A program made the translations under genes and the position numbers. From the NCBI GenBank assembly GCA_028707105.1, contig JAQTUY010000043.1, positions 1-6,805 on the forward strand: a DNA stretch of 6,805 bases. The letters are read 5' to 3'. This DNA is from Candidatus Omnitrophota bacterium (GTDB lineage Bacteria; Omnitrophota; Koll11; Gygaellales; JAQTUY01). The notes beneath the pieces were generated by a model. The model had not been told where the DNA came from. It did no database searches and worked only from the letters and a program-made list of their open reading frames with translations. Below are positions 1 to 5,911 of this stretch, one piece after another (position 1 is the stretch's first letter; every line of letters starts with the position of its first letter).

Positions 1-2
1 TT

Positions 3-959
3 ATCGGTAAAAAGTTCCTTAAACAAGCTCCCATTAGCGATTTTGAAGGCCATACCAGGGCCTTTTTGAAGGTCCAGGACGGATGTAATAATCGTTGTTC
101 ATATTGTAAGATCCCCCTGGTAAGGGGAAATTCAGAGAGCAGGCCCTTGGCGCAGGTTATCGATGAAGCGCAGGCGCTGGTAAACAGCGGTTTTAAGGAG
201 ATAGTCTTGTGCGGGATCTGTCTTGGTTCGTTCGGCAGGGACCTGCGTCCTAAAATAAGCCTGGTAGATATTTTAAGCCGGATGGAAAAAATAAAAGGTT
301 TATTGCGCATCCGTTTAAGTTCCATTGAAGCGGGGGATGTAAGTGAGGCGCTGATCGGGCATATGGCGCGGTCTGAAATAGTTTGCCGTCATCTGCATAT
401 CCCGATGCAAAGCGGCGCTGACGCGGTGCTGCGCAGGATGAACCGGTCCTACCGCAGGAATGATTATTTAAAGCTGGTTGGGAAGATCAGGCGCCAGCTG
501 CGGGGGGTAAGTATTACTACGGATATTATGGTCGGTTTTCCGGGAGAATCAGAGGGCGATTTTAAAGATACGCTTTCTTTGGTTGAAGCAGTTGAGCCTT
601 TGCGGGTGCACATTTTTCCTTATAGCCCCAGGCAGGGCACTATGGCGCATGGATTTGACACAGGGTTGGCTCCGGTTATCATACAAGAGAGATTGTTTTT
701 GTTGAAGAATGAAGCTTTGAAGAGTTCCGGGGTTTTTCGCCGCAGGTTCCTGAATAAAAAAACGGATGTACTCATTGAGAAGCGGTGTAAAGACAGGCCG
801 GAATTCTGGCAGGGTTATACAGGAAATTATATCCGGGTTTTGGTGTCTTCGCCGCGAAATTTAAGCAATCAACTTCTCCGGGTGGAGTTAAAAAAAATAG
901 ACGGTGAAGGCATGATAGGTTTTATCAGAAAGAAAGAGAAGGAAGCTTCTGGTTATTAG
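3..959 (+). CDS. mtaB: tRNA N6-threonylcarbamoyladenosine methylthiotransferase, MtaB type (5' truncated by window edge)
   Basis: Radical SAM methylthiotransferase that adds a methylthio group to t6A at position 37 of tRNAs reading ANN codons. The frame is open to the left edge, so the true start and the N-terminal UPF0004 domain lie outside; the TTG at 66 is internal. The run GHTRAFLKVQDGCNNRCSYC carries the radical SAM CxxxCxxC cluster ligands (Cys codons at 84, 96 and 105). It is followed by EIVLCGICLGSFGRDL, an MtaB-like motif in which an Asn is usual where Cys stands here, then IPMQSG and TDIMVGFPGE. The last 70 or so residues fit a TRAM-type RNA-binding domain. The gene ends in TAG and its last 35 bp overlap the converging trpF gene. 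MtaB is preferred over MiaB or RimO because of the GICLGSFGRDL region; the class is firm, the exact subfamily somewhat less so. Confidence 0.88.
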   Translation: MGKKFLKQAPISDFEGHTRAFLKVQDGCNNRCSYCKIPLVRGNSESRPLAQVIDEAQALVNSGFKEIVLCGICLGSFGRDLRPKISLVDILSRMEKIKGLLRIRLSSIEAGDVSEALIGHMARSEIVCRHLHIPMQSGADAVLRRMNRSYRRNDYLKLVGKIRRQLRGVSITTDIMVGFPGESEGDFKDTLSLVEAVEPLRVHIFPYSPRQGTMAHGFDTGLAPVIIQERLFLLKNEALKSSGVFRRRFLNKKTDVLIEKRCKDRPEFWQGYTGNYIRVLVSSPRNLSNQLLRVELKKIDGEGMIGFIRKKEKEASGY

Positions 960-1611
960 ACCTTGCTTTGTTCTTTTTTGATACTTCTTCTTTTTTAGCA
1001 GCCGCGATAAATTTTTTTATCTTCCGGTGATCCTTCTTGCCGGGAGAGCTTTCCAGCGAGCTTGAGGCATCCAGCCATTCAGGCCCCACAGTTTTTAATG
1101 CCCTGTTTATATTTCTTGCGTTTAACCCTCCGGATAAGAATATCGGCCTGCCCAGTTCTTTTAGCCCTTTTAATAACGTCCAATTAAAAGTCCTGGCCGT
1201 GCCTCCGAATTTCCCCGTGGAATAGGTATCAAACAGGAAGGCGTAAACCCGGTAATTTTTTATGCCGGCCAGGCTCTGGGCATCTTTGACGCGAATAGCC
1301 TTGATTATCTTGTAATTCCTGAATTTTTCGCAGAATTGAGCGGATTCTGTCCCGTGGAATTGCAGCATGTCCAGGCGGCAGAGGTGCTGGATTTTTTTGA
1401 CGTAATCTTCGCCGGAATTTACGAAAACACCGACTTTCAGTATATTCTGCGGGAGCGCCCCAATTATGTCCCGGACTTCCTGCGGCGTGATAAAGCGCGG
1501 GCTTTTCTTATAGAATATAAATCCAATCGCGTCCGCGCCGGCTTTGCAGGCGCAAAGCGCGTCTTCCAGATTAGTGATACCGCAGATCTTTACTTTTGCC
1601 ATTTTTACCAT
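925..1611 (-). CDS. trpF: Phosphoribosylanthranilate isomerase (TrpF)
   Basis: Cytoplasmic TIM-barrel enzyme converting N-(5-phosphoribosyl)anthranilate to CdRP in tryptophan synthesis. The N-terminal KICGIT motif holds the catalytic Cys (Cys10 from the first ATG) and FLFDTYSTG the catalytic Asp (Asp128). The phosphate-binding loops are FGGTARTFNW and FLSGGLNARNI, then SSLESSPGKKD. Two loop residues differ from the common forms (GGTG or GGSG, and SSGVE), but such changes occur in the family. Length is 228 aa against the usual 200-210; the surplus is a Lys-rich tail after about residue 206 whose last part is read antisense to mtaB. The first ATG overlaps the trpC stop by 7 bp, implying translational coupling. 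A second ATG at 1600-1602 gives MAKVKICGIT, which matches the usual N-terminus better and has GGGATGG just upstream, so it may be the true start. No trpB or trpA follows. Confidence 0.93.
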   Translation of the reverse strand: MVKMAKVKICGITNLEDALCACKAGADAIGFIFYKKSPRFITPQEVRDIIGALPQNILKVGVFVNSGEDYVKKIQHLCRLDMLQFHGTESAQFCEKFRNYKIIKAIRVKDAQSLAGIKNYRVYAFLFDTYSTGKFGGTARTFNWTLLKGLKELGRPIFLSGGLNARNINRALKTVGPEWLDASSSLESSPGKKDHRKIKKFIAAAKKEEVSKKNKARSNNQKLPSLSF

Positions 1612-2390
1612 CCCATTATTTCTTCAACTTTATTATAGATATTGTCGGCGCGCATAAACGCTTCTCCGATGAGCACGGCGCTTACCCCCAGTATCCGCAG
1701 GAAGAGGACATCCTGGTAACTCTTGATGCCGCTTTCTACCACTACGGTTTTATCTTTAGGTATGAGGGGAAATAGCTTTTGGGTGGTCGTAAAGTCCACT
1801 TCAAAAGTATTTAAGGAGCGGTTATTTATACCGATAAGGGGCAGGTTCTTTAATTTCAGGATTTTTTTAAGTTCTTTTTCATCATGTACCTCGATCAGGG
1901 CGTCTAATCCCAGAGATTGAGCCAGCTCCGACAATTCCGTGATCGTCTCCCGGGTAAGTATATCGGCAATAAGCAGGATAGCGTCCGCGCCGTATGCCCT
2001 GGCTTCGTAGACCTGATAGGGTTCGAGGATAAAGTCCTTCCTTAACAGGGGCAGGCTGATCGTTTGCCTTACCTGGTTTAAGTCATTGAGGCTGCCCTGG
2101 AAGAAATCCTCTTCAGTTAATACCGATATTGCCTGGACCTGGGCTTCCTGATATATGGATGCGATCTTTAGCGGGTCAAAGTCCTGGCGGATCAGGCCCG
2201 CGGAAGGGGAGGCTTTCTTGATCTCCGCGATAAGAGAGATTTGTTTTGGCTTAGCGATGCTTTCAATAAACGGCTTCGCGGGAGGGAGGGCGGAGATCCT
2301 GTTTATCAATTCTTCCTGGCTTAAGGCCTGCTTATTAAGGGCGATTTTTTCTTTTTTCCTGGCGATTATGCTTTTTAGCGCGTCTTTCAT
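1605..2390 (-). CDS. trpC: Indole-3-glycerol-phosphate synthase (TrpC)
   Basis: Converts CdRP, the product of TrpF, to indole-3-glycerol phosphate by decarboxylative ring closure. At 261 aa it is full length for a monofunctional enzyme. Visible motifs in order are SLIAEIKKASPSAG (Glu56 and Lys58), LLRKDFILEPYQVYEAR with catalytic Lys118, LIEVHDEKEL (Glu167), IGINNRSLNTFEVD (Asn189), VVESGI (Glu219) and the phosphate-binding SAVLIGEAFMR. These match all key catalytic positions known for the family. The start ATG is preceded by AAAGGAG with a 6-nt spacer. The gene is first in a two-gene operon with trpF and has its own promoter. The UTR is only about 16 nt, too short for a transcription attenuator or T-box, so any control would act at initiation or elsewhere. 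Confidence 0.96.
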   Translation of the reverse strand: MKDALKSIIARKKEKIALNKQALSQEELINRISALPPAKPFIESIAKPKQISLIAEIKKASPSAGLIRQDFDPLKIASIYQEAQVQAISVLTEEDFFQGSLNDLNQVRQTISLPLLRKDFILEPYQVYEARAYGADAILLIADILTRETITELSELAQSLGLDALIEVHDEKELKKILKLKNLPLIGINNRSLNTFEVDFTTTQKLFPLIPKDKTVVVESGIKSYQDVLFLRILGVSAVLIGEAFMRADNIYNKVEEIMGW

Positions 2391-2413
2391 TAAATACTCC
2401 TTTCTGACTTAAG

Positions 2414-2422
2414 ATTATACCA
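2414..2422 (-). promoter_or_regulatory. Extended -10 promoter for trpC-trpF
   Basis: On the minus strand the sequence reads TGGTATAAT: a perfect TATAAT hexamer with a TGn extension directly upstream. No good -35 hexamer lies 16-18 bp further upstream, where the arm of the inverted repeat sits; extended -10 promoters often do without one. A start site about 7 nt downstream would leave a UTR of about 16 nt carrying AAAGGAG at 2397-2403. Motif read directly; activity is inferred. Confidence 0.6.
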
Positions 2423-2426
2423 CGAG

Positions 2427-2490
2427 AAAACGGGGTCAGACCTAATTTTTATTTTCTTTATAGCGGAAAAATCAGGTCTGACCCCGTTTT
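2427..2490. repeat. 64-bp near-perfect inverted repeat (hairpin or MITE/REP-like palindrome)
   Basis: The left arm at 2427-2450 and the right arm at 2467-2490 are 24 bp each and complementary except for one A/C mismatch, which is a G-U-type pair in the other strand. The loop at 2451-2466 is 16 nt and AT-rich. The arm core reads GGGGTCAGACCT on the left and AGGTCTGACCCC on the right. It sits between two divergent promoters, leaving the trpC extended -10 (4 bp away) and the regulator's -35 (19 bp away) intact. It is not placed as a terminator for any gene here, and no target-site duplication is obvious. From memory, GGGGTCAGACC palindromes recur in genomes of several uncultured phyla, perhaps linked to REP-associated transposases; that link is inference. 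Confidence 0.75.
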
Positions 2491-2509
2491 GCCGTGTTAT
2501 TTCTTTTAC

Positions 2510-2538
2510 TTGACATAATGATACTAGTATGGTATCAT
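2510..2538 (+). promoter_or_regulatory. Sigma-70 type promoter of the Rrf2 regulator operon
   Basis: A perfect TTGACA at 2510-2515, a 17-bp spacer and TATCAT at 2533-2538 (one mismatch to TATAAT) form the best promoter in the window. It lies 18 bp upstream of the regulator's start codon, so the UTR is short, with GAGGAG at 2548-2553 as ribosome binding site. Confidence 0.75.
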
Positions 2539-2540
2539 TA
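2516..2540. promoter_or_regulatory. Probable Rrf2 operator (25-bp inverted repeat)
   Basis: TAATGATAC and GTATCATTA are perfect 9-bp arms separated by TAGTATG; a second palindrome, ATACTAGTAT, lies inside at 2521-2530. The repeat covers the promoter spacer and the whole -10, so a bound dimer would block RNA polymerase. Rrf2 proteins usually bind dyad sites of about this size at their own promoters. The inverted repeat is seen directly; binding by the adjacent regulator is inferred. I see no second copy in the gap before the gene at 4709. Confidence 0.6.
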
Positions 2541-2556
2541 TCGCAGTGAGGAGAAA

Positions 2557-2997
2557 ATGAAATTAATTACCAGGGATACGGATTACGCGATAAGGGCGCT
2601 GTGTTTTATTGCCGGAAGCAAGGATAAGACGCTTTCCGCCGGCCGGATGGTCAGGGAATTGAAGGTCCCCCGGCCATTCTTGCGCAAGATCCTGCAGAAG
2701 CTCAACAAAACAGGTTTGCTTCGGTCGCGGAAGGGATCAGGGGGAGGCTTTTCGCTGTCAGCGCAAGCCGATAAGATATTGTTAACTGACCTGATCAGGG
2801 CCTTCCAGGGGGATTTGAAGCTAAACGATTGCTATTTAAAGAAGAAGCCCTGTCCGGACCGGCAGACGTGCCCCTTTAAGAAAAAGATTGATGCTATTGA
2901 AAAATATGTTGTTGCGCGATTGTCGTCTATTACCATCGGCGGACTTATAAGGGAAAAGAAAGGGTATAAAAAACATGGGGTACGAAGCCGCTCTTGA
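2557..2997 (+). CDS. Rrf2 family transcriptional regulator with three Fe-S type cysteines
   Basis: A 146-aa winged-helix regulator of the IscR/NsrR/RsrR superfamily, probably a dimeric DNA-binding sensor. The N-terminus MKLITRDTDYAIRAL is the classic Rrf2 opening. The recognition region is VPRPFLRKILQKLNKTGLL (from about residue 38) and the wing is SRKGSGGGFSL. Cys92, Cys99 and Cys105 form C-x6-C-x5-C, close to the C-x5-C-x5-C [2Fe-2S] motif of IscR, so a redox-, NO- or iron-responsive cluster is likely. The start at 2557 is chosen because GAGGAG precedes it and MKLITRDTDY is the family start; the frame stays open back to 2494, but that would cover the promoter. The last 23 bp overlap the next gene. 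It cannot be assigned to IscR, NsrR or RsrR from sequence alone; context favours an oxygen or NO stress role. Confidence 0.9.
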   Translation: MKLITRDTDYAIRALCFIAGSKDKTLSAGRMVRELKVPRPFLRKILQKLNKTGLLRSRKGSGGGFSLSAQADKILLTDLIRAFQGDLKLNDCYLKKKPCPDRQTCPFKKKIDAIEKYVVARLSSITIGGLIREKKGYKKHGVRSRS

Positions 2998-3526
2998 AAA
3001 ATCCTGGCTGGAGCTTGAAGGTATCGCTCCGCAAGGGACGGGTAATGTTCGTTTTTTAGCCGATGAATATTCCATTGACCTGGAGAAGAGGAGGGTTTTA
3101 TCGCTTTCTTGTAATATTCCGGCTAAGGATCATACCGCGATCCTGGTATTGCATTATTTTACCCGCAGCCTCAAAGGCCTGCCTCCTTTAGCCGGGGAGT
3201 GGGTATCATTTAAACAACTTGAAGGAGGGCTGGGATATTATCCTGCTTTCAAAAAGCGGGTCATTGTTCCTATTTTAAGGAAATACGGCTCTGATCCTAA
3301 AGCGCTTGCCGGCATAACGGAGCGTTTTAAGGCGAAGGTAATAGAAATGGCAGATGCCGCGGTGGTGATAGAGGCATTTGATAATGTGCCGGTGCTTTTG
3401 ACCGTCTGGAAGGCTGACGAAGAATTCGGACCCGAAGCTAACGTTCTTTTTGACAAAAACATCGCCCGGATCTTCTGTACCGAAGATACTATTGTTATGG
3501 CCGGCTTTGTAGCATACGGTATTTAA
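2975..3526 (+). CDS. DUF3786 domain protein of unknown function
   Basis: A 183-aa soluble protein without signal peptide or membrane segment. It matches what I recall of DUF3786, found mainly in anaerobes: LVLHYFTRSLKG near residue 58, GEWVSFKQLEGG near 74, YYPAFKKR near 88, then VLLTVWKADEEFGPEANVLFD (about 140-160) and a C-terminal TEDTIVMAG. No catalytic motif is recognisable; there are only two cysteines, Cys46 and Cys168, too few for a CxxC site. The start codon lies inside the end of the regulator gene, 23 bp before its stop, with AAGAAAGGG upstream, so translation is probably coupled. Only 11 bp separate it from the lactate dehydrogenase gene. Function is not known; the neighbourhood suggests a role in redox or Fe-S homeostasis, which is inference. 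Confidence 0.8.
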   Translation: MGYEAALEKSWLELEGIAPQGTGNVRFLADEYSIDLEKRRVLSLSCNIPAKDHTAILVLHYFTRSLKGLPPLAGEWVSFKQLEGGLGYYPAFKKRVIVPILRKYGSDPKALAGITERFKAKVIEMADAAVVIEAFDNVPVLLTVWKADEEFGPEANVLFDKNIARIFCTEDTIVMAGFVAYGI

Positions 3527-3527
3527 C

Positions 3528-3532
3528 GGAGG
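3528..3532 (+). promoter_or_regulatory. Ribosome binding site deciding the lactate dehydrogenase start
   Basis: GGAGG at 3528-3532 stands 5 nt before the ATG at 3538. The alternative in-frame GTG at 3532 overlaps this Shine-Dalgarno sequence and so cannot use it, so the ATG is the start. Confidence 0.75.
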
Positions 3533-3537
3533 TGAAA

Positions 3538-4503
3538 ATGGCCCAGATCGATCAGCTCAGACCTAAAATTTCGATAATCGGCTGCGGCGGCGTAGGGATG
3601 CGCTATGCCTATGCTTTAATAATGAGCGCCCTGGCGCGCCAGCTCGTCCTGGTGGATAAGGATAAGAGCAGGCTTGAAGGCGAGGTCATGGATTTGTCCC
3701 ACGGGGCTCCTTATATTTCTCCCGTTGAGATCATTGCCGGAGAATACAGCGATCTGGCAGGTTCGGACCTGGTCGTGATAACTGCCGGTCGTAAGCAGCA
3801 GCCGGGTGAATCCCGGATAGACCTTGTCAGCGCCAACGTTGAACTTTACAAGGCGATCATCCCCGAAGTCGTAAAATACGCCCCTGATGCCATCATCCTG
3901 GTGGTGAGTAACCCGGTAGATATCCTTTCTTACGCCGCCTTTAAATTTTCGGGGAAACCGGCGAATGAAGTGATCGGCTCCGGCACTGTCCTGGATACCG
4001 CCAGGTTCCGTTTTCTTCTAAGCCGGCATTGTAATATCGACCCGCATAATGTGCATGCCTATATCCTGGGGGAACATGGAGACAGCGAGATCGCCGTTTG
4101 GAGCAAGGCGATGATCGGCGGGGTCTACTTCAGCGATTATTGCCTGATCTGTGAAAAGAGGCGCGCTTGCAGGGGGGAAAAAGAATTTGATGAGATCCTT
4201 TCCGAAGTGAGGAATTCGGCGTATAAGATAATAGAAAAAAAGGGGGAGACGTCTTATGGGATAGGTCTGGCCCTTGTGCGCATAACCCAGGCGATCATCA
4301 ACAATGAGAATGCCGTCCTGCCGGTATCAACCTTGATCCGGGATTACCTGGGTATCAGCGATGTTTATTTGAGCGTTCCGTCGATATTGAACAGGGCCGG
4401 CGTAAGGGCGTCTTTAAGGCTCGAGTTGAACTCCAAGGAGCGGGAGGAGTTTGAAAAGTCCGCTGAAACGGTGAAAAGCGTTATAAAACAGGTGGGATTA
4501 TAA
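3538..4503 (+). CDS. ldh: L-lactate dehydrogenase (NAD-dependent)
   Basis: A 321-aa enzyme interconverting pyruvate and L-lactate with NAD(H) in the cytoplasm. The Rossmann motif is IIGCGGVGMRYAYAL with acidic Asp40 in LVLVD, which favours NAD. The substrate loop AGRKQQPGESR has Gln87 at the position that is Gln in lactate and Arg in malate dehydrogenases, followed by Arg93. SNPVDIL, GSGTVLDTARFR (Asp153, Arg156) and the signature ILGEHGDSEIAVWS with catalytic His180 follow; Thr238 matches the family's pyruvate-contacting Thr. No key residue is missing. A Cys-containing insert, YCLICEKRRACRGE, lies at about 201-214. Gene spacing places it in one transcript with the regulator and DUF3786. The specificity loop argues for lactate over malate; confirmation would need kinetics. 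Confidence 0.92.
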   Translation: MAQIDQLRPKISIIGCGGVGMRYAYALIMSALARQLVLVDKDKSRLEGEVMDLSHGAPYISPVEIIAGEYSDLAGSDLVVITAGRKQQPGESRIDLVSANVELYKAIIPEVVKYAPDAIILVVSNPVDILSYAAFKFSGKPANEVIGSGTVLDTARFRFLLSRHCNIDPHNVHAYILGEHGDSEIAVWSKAMIGGVYFSDYCLICEKRRACRGEKEFDEILSEVRNSAYKIIEKKGETSYGIGLALVRITQAIINNENAVLPVSTLIRDYLGISDVYLSVPSILNRAGVRASLRLELNSKEREEFEKSAETVKSVIKQVGL

Positions 4504-4524
4504 TTTGTTAAGGGGGTGATAATA

Positions 4525-4596
4525 ATGGCAGTTAAGGTCAGGTACATGCTGCGCCCTATCGCGCATTGCAAGGAGGGCTGCGGTATCCGGTCCTGA
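4525..4596 (+). CDS. Possible small ORF of 23 residues (leader peptide or remnant)
   Basis: An ATG at 4525 follows an unusually strong AGGGGGTGAT with 8 nt between the G run and the start. The peptide is MAVKVRYMLRPIAHCKEGCG plus three residues, basic, with a CxxxC pair, and it stops at TGA 4594. It matches no family I know. It lies 21 bp after the lactate dehydrogenase stop, in a 205-bp gap otherwise without genes. It may be a small protein, a leader peptide controlling the downstream redox genes, or the start of a decayed gene: a one-base frameshift around 4580 would open another frame to about 4689. The ribosome binding site is the only positive evidence. Confidence 0.35.
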   Translation: MAVKVRYMLRPIAHCKEGCGIRS

Positions 4597-4708
4597 GCAA
4601 GACGTTAAACTGTTCATCCTCATTTTTACCTTGCGCCAGCGTCTTCTTTCTGATATCTTAATATGCGCGGCAGATACAATTCAAAGATGATAAATAGGGG
4701 GGTAGTAA
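4597..4708. other. Gap before the flavin reductase-rubredoxin gene
   Basis: 112 bp with no convincing gene. AAGACG and CGTCTT form a weak 6-bp inverted repeat with a long loop, not a good terminator. TTGCGC at 4631 and TATCTT at 4654 are 17 bp apart and could be a poor promoter. AGGGGGGT at 4696-4703 is a strong ribosome binding site for the gene at 4709. Confidence 0.4.
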
Positions 4709-5404
4709 ATGGAAACTAACGTTTTACATCATTTAAGTTACGGGATGTACGTGGTCGCTTCTCACAAAGACGACGTGTTTAACGGCCAGATCGCCAATAC
4801 CGTATTCCAGATAACCAGCGAACCTGCCATGATCGCTGTCAGTATCAGCAAACAGAATCTGACCCATGAGTATATCGAGGCCAGCAAGCATTTCAGCGTC
4901 TCGGTCTTAGCCGAAGACACCCCGCTTACCTTTATCGGGTGGTTTGGTTTCCGCTCAGGCAGGATCGAGAAGAAATTCAAGGACGCGTCGTTTAAAATAC
5001 AGCCTTCGGGCTGCCCTATAGTCCTGGATAACGCTATTTCTTATCTGGAGGCTAAGGTAGTCAATAAATTCGATTGTAACACGCATACGCTTTTCCTGGG
5101 GGAAGTGATCAGCTCTCAGGTATTAAGGAACGCTCCGCCGATGACCTACGCGTATTATCATGAGGTTAAGAAAGGCACTACCCCGCAGACCGCGCCTACC
5201 TTCATAAAGGAAGAATCGCCTTCGACCAAGCGCGGTCCGGTCCAGCAAAAATACCGCTGCGCCATTTGCAATTATATATACGACCCTGCCGTGGGAGACC
5301 CCAATAATAAGATCCCCAAGGGCGTTGCTTTTAATAGCCTGCCGGAAAGCTGGGTTTGCCCGGTGTGCGCGGCCGATAAAAGCCAATTCGAAGTGGAGGA
5401 GTAA
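4709..5404 (+). CDS. hrb: Flavin reductase-rubredoxin fusion (high-molecular-weight rubredoxin type)
   Basis: A 231-aa electron carrier. Residues 1 to about 155 are an FMN-binding split-barrel flavin reductase domain (YGMYVVASHKDD, ANTVFQITSEPAMIAVSISK, HTLFLGEV); about 156-179 is a Pro/Lys-rich linker; residues 180-228 are a complete rubredoxin with iron ligands Cys184, Cys187, Cys217 and Cys220 (YRCAICNYIYDPAVGDP, WVCPVC). Length and order match Hrb as known from Moorella, where NAD(P)H electrons pass through FMN and rubredoxin iron to a flavodiiron protein reducing oxygen or NO. No flavodiiron gene is in this window, so likely acceptors here are the next two products (inference). The start follows AGGGGGGT by 5 nt. 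GTGGAGGAG at its 3' end is the ribosome binding site of the next gene, 2 bp away, showing coupling. The gene symbol follows the architecture, not an alignment. Confidence 0.9.
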   Translation: METNVLHHLSYGMYVVASHKDDVFNGQIANTVFQITSEPAMIAVSISKQNLTHEYIEASKHFSVSVLAEDTPLTFIGWFGFRSGRIEKKFKDASFKIQPSGCPIVLDNAISYLEAKVVNKFDCNTHTLFLGEVISSQVLRNAPPMTYAYYHEVKKGTTPQTAPTFIKEESPSTKRGPVQQKYRCAICNYIYDPAVGDPNNKIPKGVAFNSLPESWVCPVCAADKSQFEVEE

Positions 5405-5406
5405 AA

Positions 5407-5883
5407 ATGCATAAGTTCTTTGAGGCCTCCGAAATATTAGAGTTTGCCCTGCGGATAGAAGAGAATGGGGAAGAATTTTACCGCGCGATAGCCAAAAAAA
5501 TGGAAAAGAAAGAAGTAAAGAACCTTTTTGAATACCTGGCCGATGAGGAGATCAAGCATCACCAGATCTTCACCGATATACTGGCCAAGGTCGGCAAGTA
5601 TGAGCCGCCGGAAAGCTACCCTCATGAGTACCTTCTTTATCTGCGTTCTTACGCCGATGAGCGTATTTTTAATGCCGATAAAAAAAGCAAGCTCGCGGCA
5701 AAAGAGATCACAGAGCCAAAGGAAGCGGCGGAGTTCGGGATGGGGATGGAGCTGGATTCCGTCCTTTATTACCTCGAAGCCAAGAATTTTGTTTCTGAAG
5801 CGCAAAGGTGGATCATTGATAAGATAGTCGAAGAAGAGCGCGGGCACTATATGAAGCTGATGGAGTTTAAAAAGGCTCTATAG
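5407..5883 (+). CDS. Ferritin-like diiron protein (rubrerythrin family, no rubredoxin domain)
   Basis: A 158-aa four-helix protein. The helices carry a diiron ligand set: the Glu-rich segment [14 protein letters not shown] (about 17-30), EEIKHH with an ExxH at Glu48-His51, [13 protein letters not shown] (about 114-126) and EEERGHY with a second ExxH at Glu144-His147. Rubrerythrins of this kind reduce hydrogen peroxide to water. The C-terminal rubredoxin of classical rubrerythrin is absent: the protein ends at residue 158 after the last helix with no CxxC. It would therefore need an external electron donor, and rubredoxin domains are encoded by the genes on either side. It starts 2 bp after the fusion gene. 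Specific substrate is not provable from sequence. Confidence 0.88.
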   Translation: MHKFFEASEILEFALRIEENGEEFYRAIAKKMEKKEVKNLFEYLADEEIKHHQIFTDILAKVGKYEPPESYPHEYLLYLRSYADERIFNADKKSKLAAKEITEPKEAAEFGMGMELDSVLYYLEAKNFVSEAQRWIIDKIVEEERGHYMKLMEFKKAL

Positions 5884-5900
5884 GCCTTTGCGCCTCATAG
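5878..5900 (+). repeat. Small intergenic hairpin before the superoxide reductase ribosome binding site
   Basis: CTATAGGC at 5878-5885 pairs with GCCTCATAG at 5892-5900 through 8 bp with a one-nt bulge, and the loop CTTTGC is 6 nt. The stem includes the stop codon of the ferritin-like gene and ends directly before the Shine-Dalgarno sequence GGGAGGTG. There is no U tract, so it is not a terminator; it could tune translation or mRNA stability. The structure is read by eye. Confidence 0.4.
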
Positions 5901-5911
5901 GGGAGGTGGAA

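Noticed and set aside
66..68. TTG as a start codon for the methylthiotransferase
   Set aside because: The frame is open to the left edge and the upstream residues (GHTRAF) belong to the conserved family sequence; the gene simply begins outside the window.
940..950. GAAGCTTC palindrome at the mtaB/trpF junction as a bidirectional terminator
   Set aside because: It is only 8 bp without a loop or adjoining T tract, so it cannot form a useful stem.
2494..2556. Longer N-terminus for the Rrf2 regulator
   Set aside because: It would start inside the region holding the promoter and operator, and MKLITRDTDY at 2557 with GAGGAG upstream is the normal family start.
4599..4645. Terminator in the gap after lactate dehydrogenase
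   Set aside because: Only a 6-bp stem (AAGACG/CGTCTT) with a long loop and no T tract following.
4631..4659. Second promoter TTGCGC-N17-TATCTT before the flavin reductase-rubredoxin gene
   Set aside because: Matches are only 3 of 6 and 4 of 6 to consensus with no operator copy nearby; noted in the gap entry but not called.
5437..5847. 136-codon open frame on the minus strand
   Set aside because: It lies wholly antisense to the ferritin-like gene, resembles no family, and its openness follows from the codon use of the real gene.
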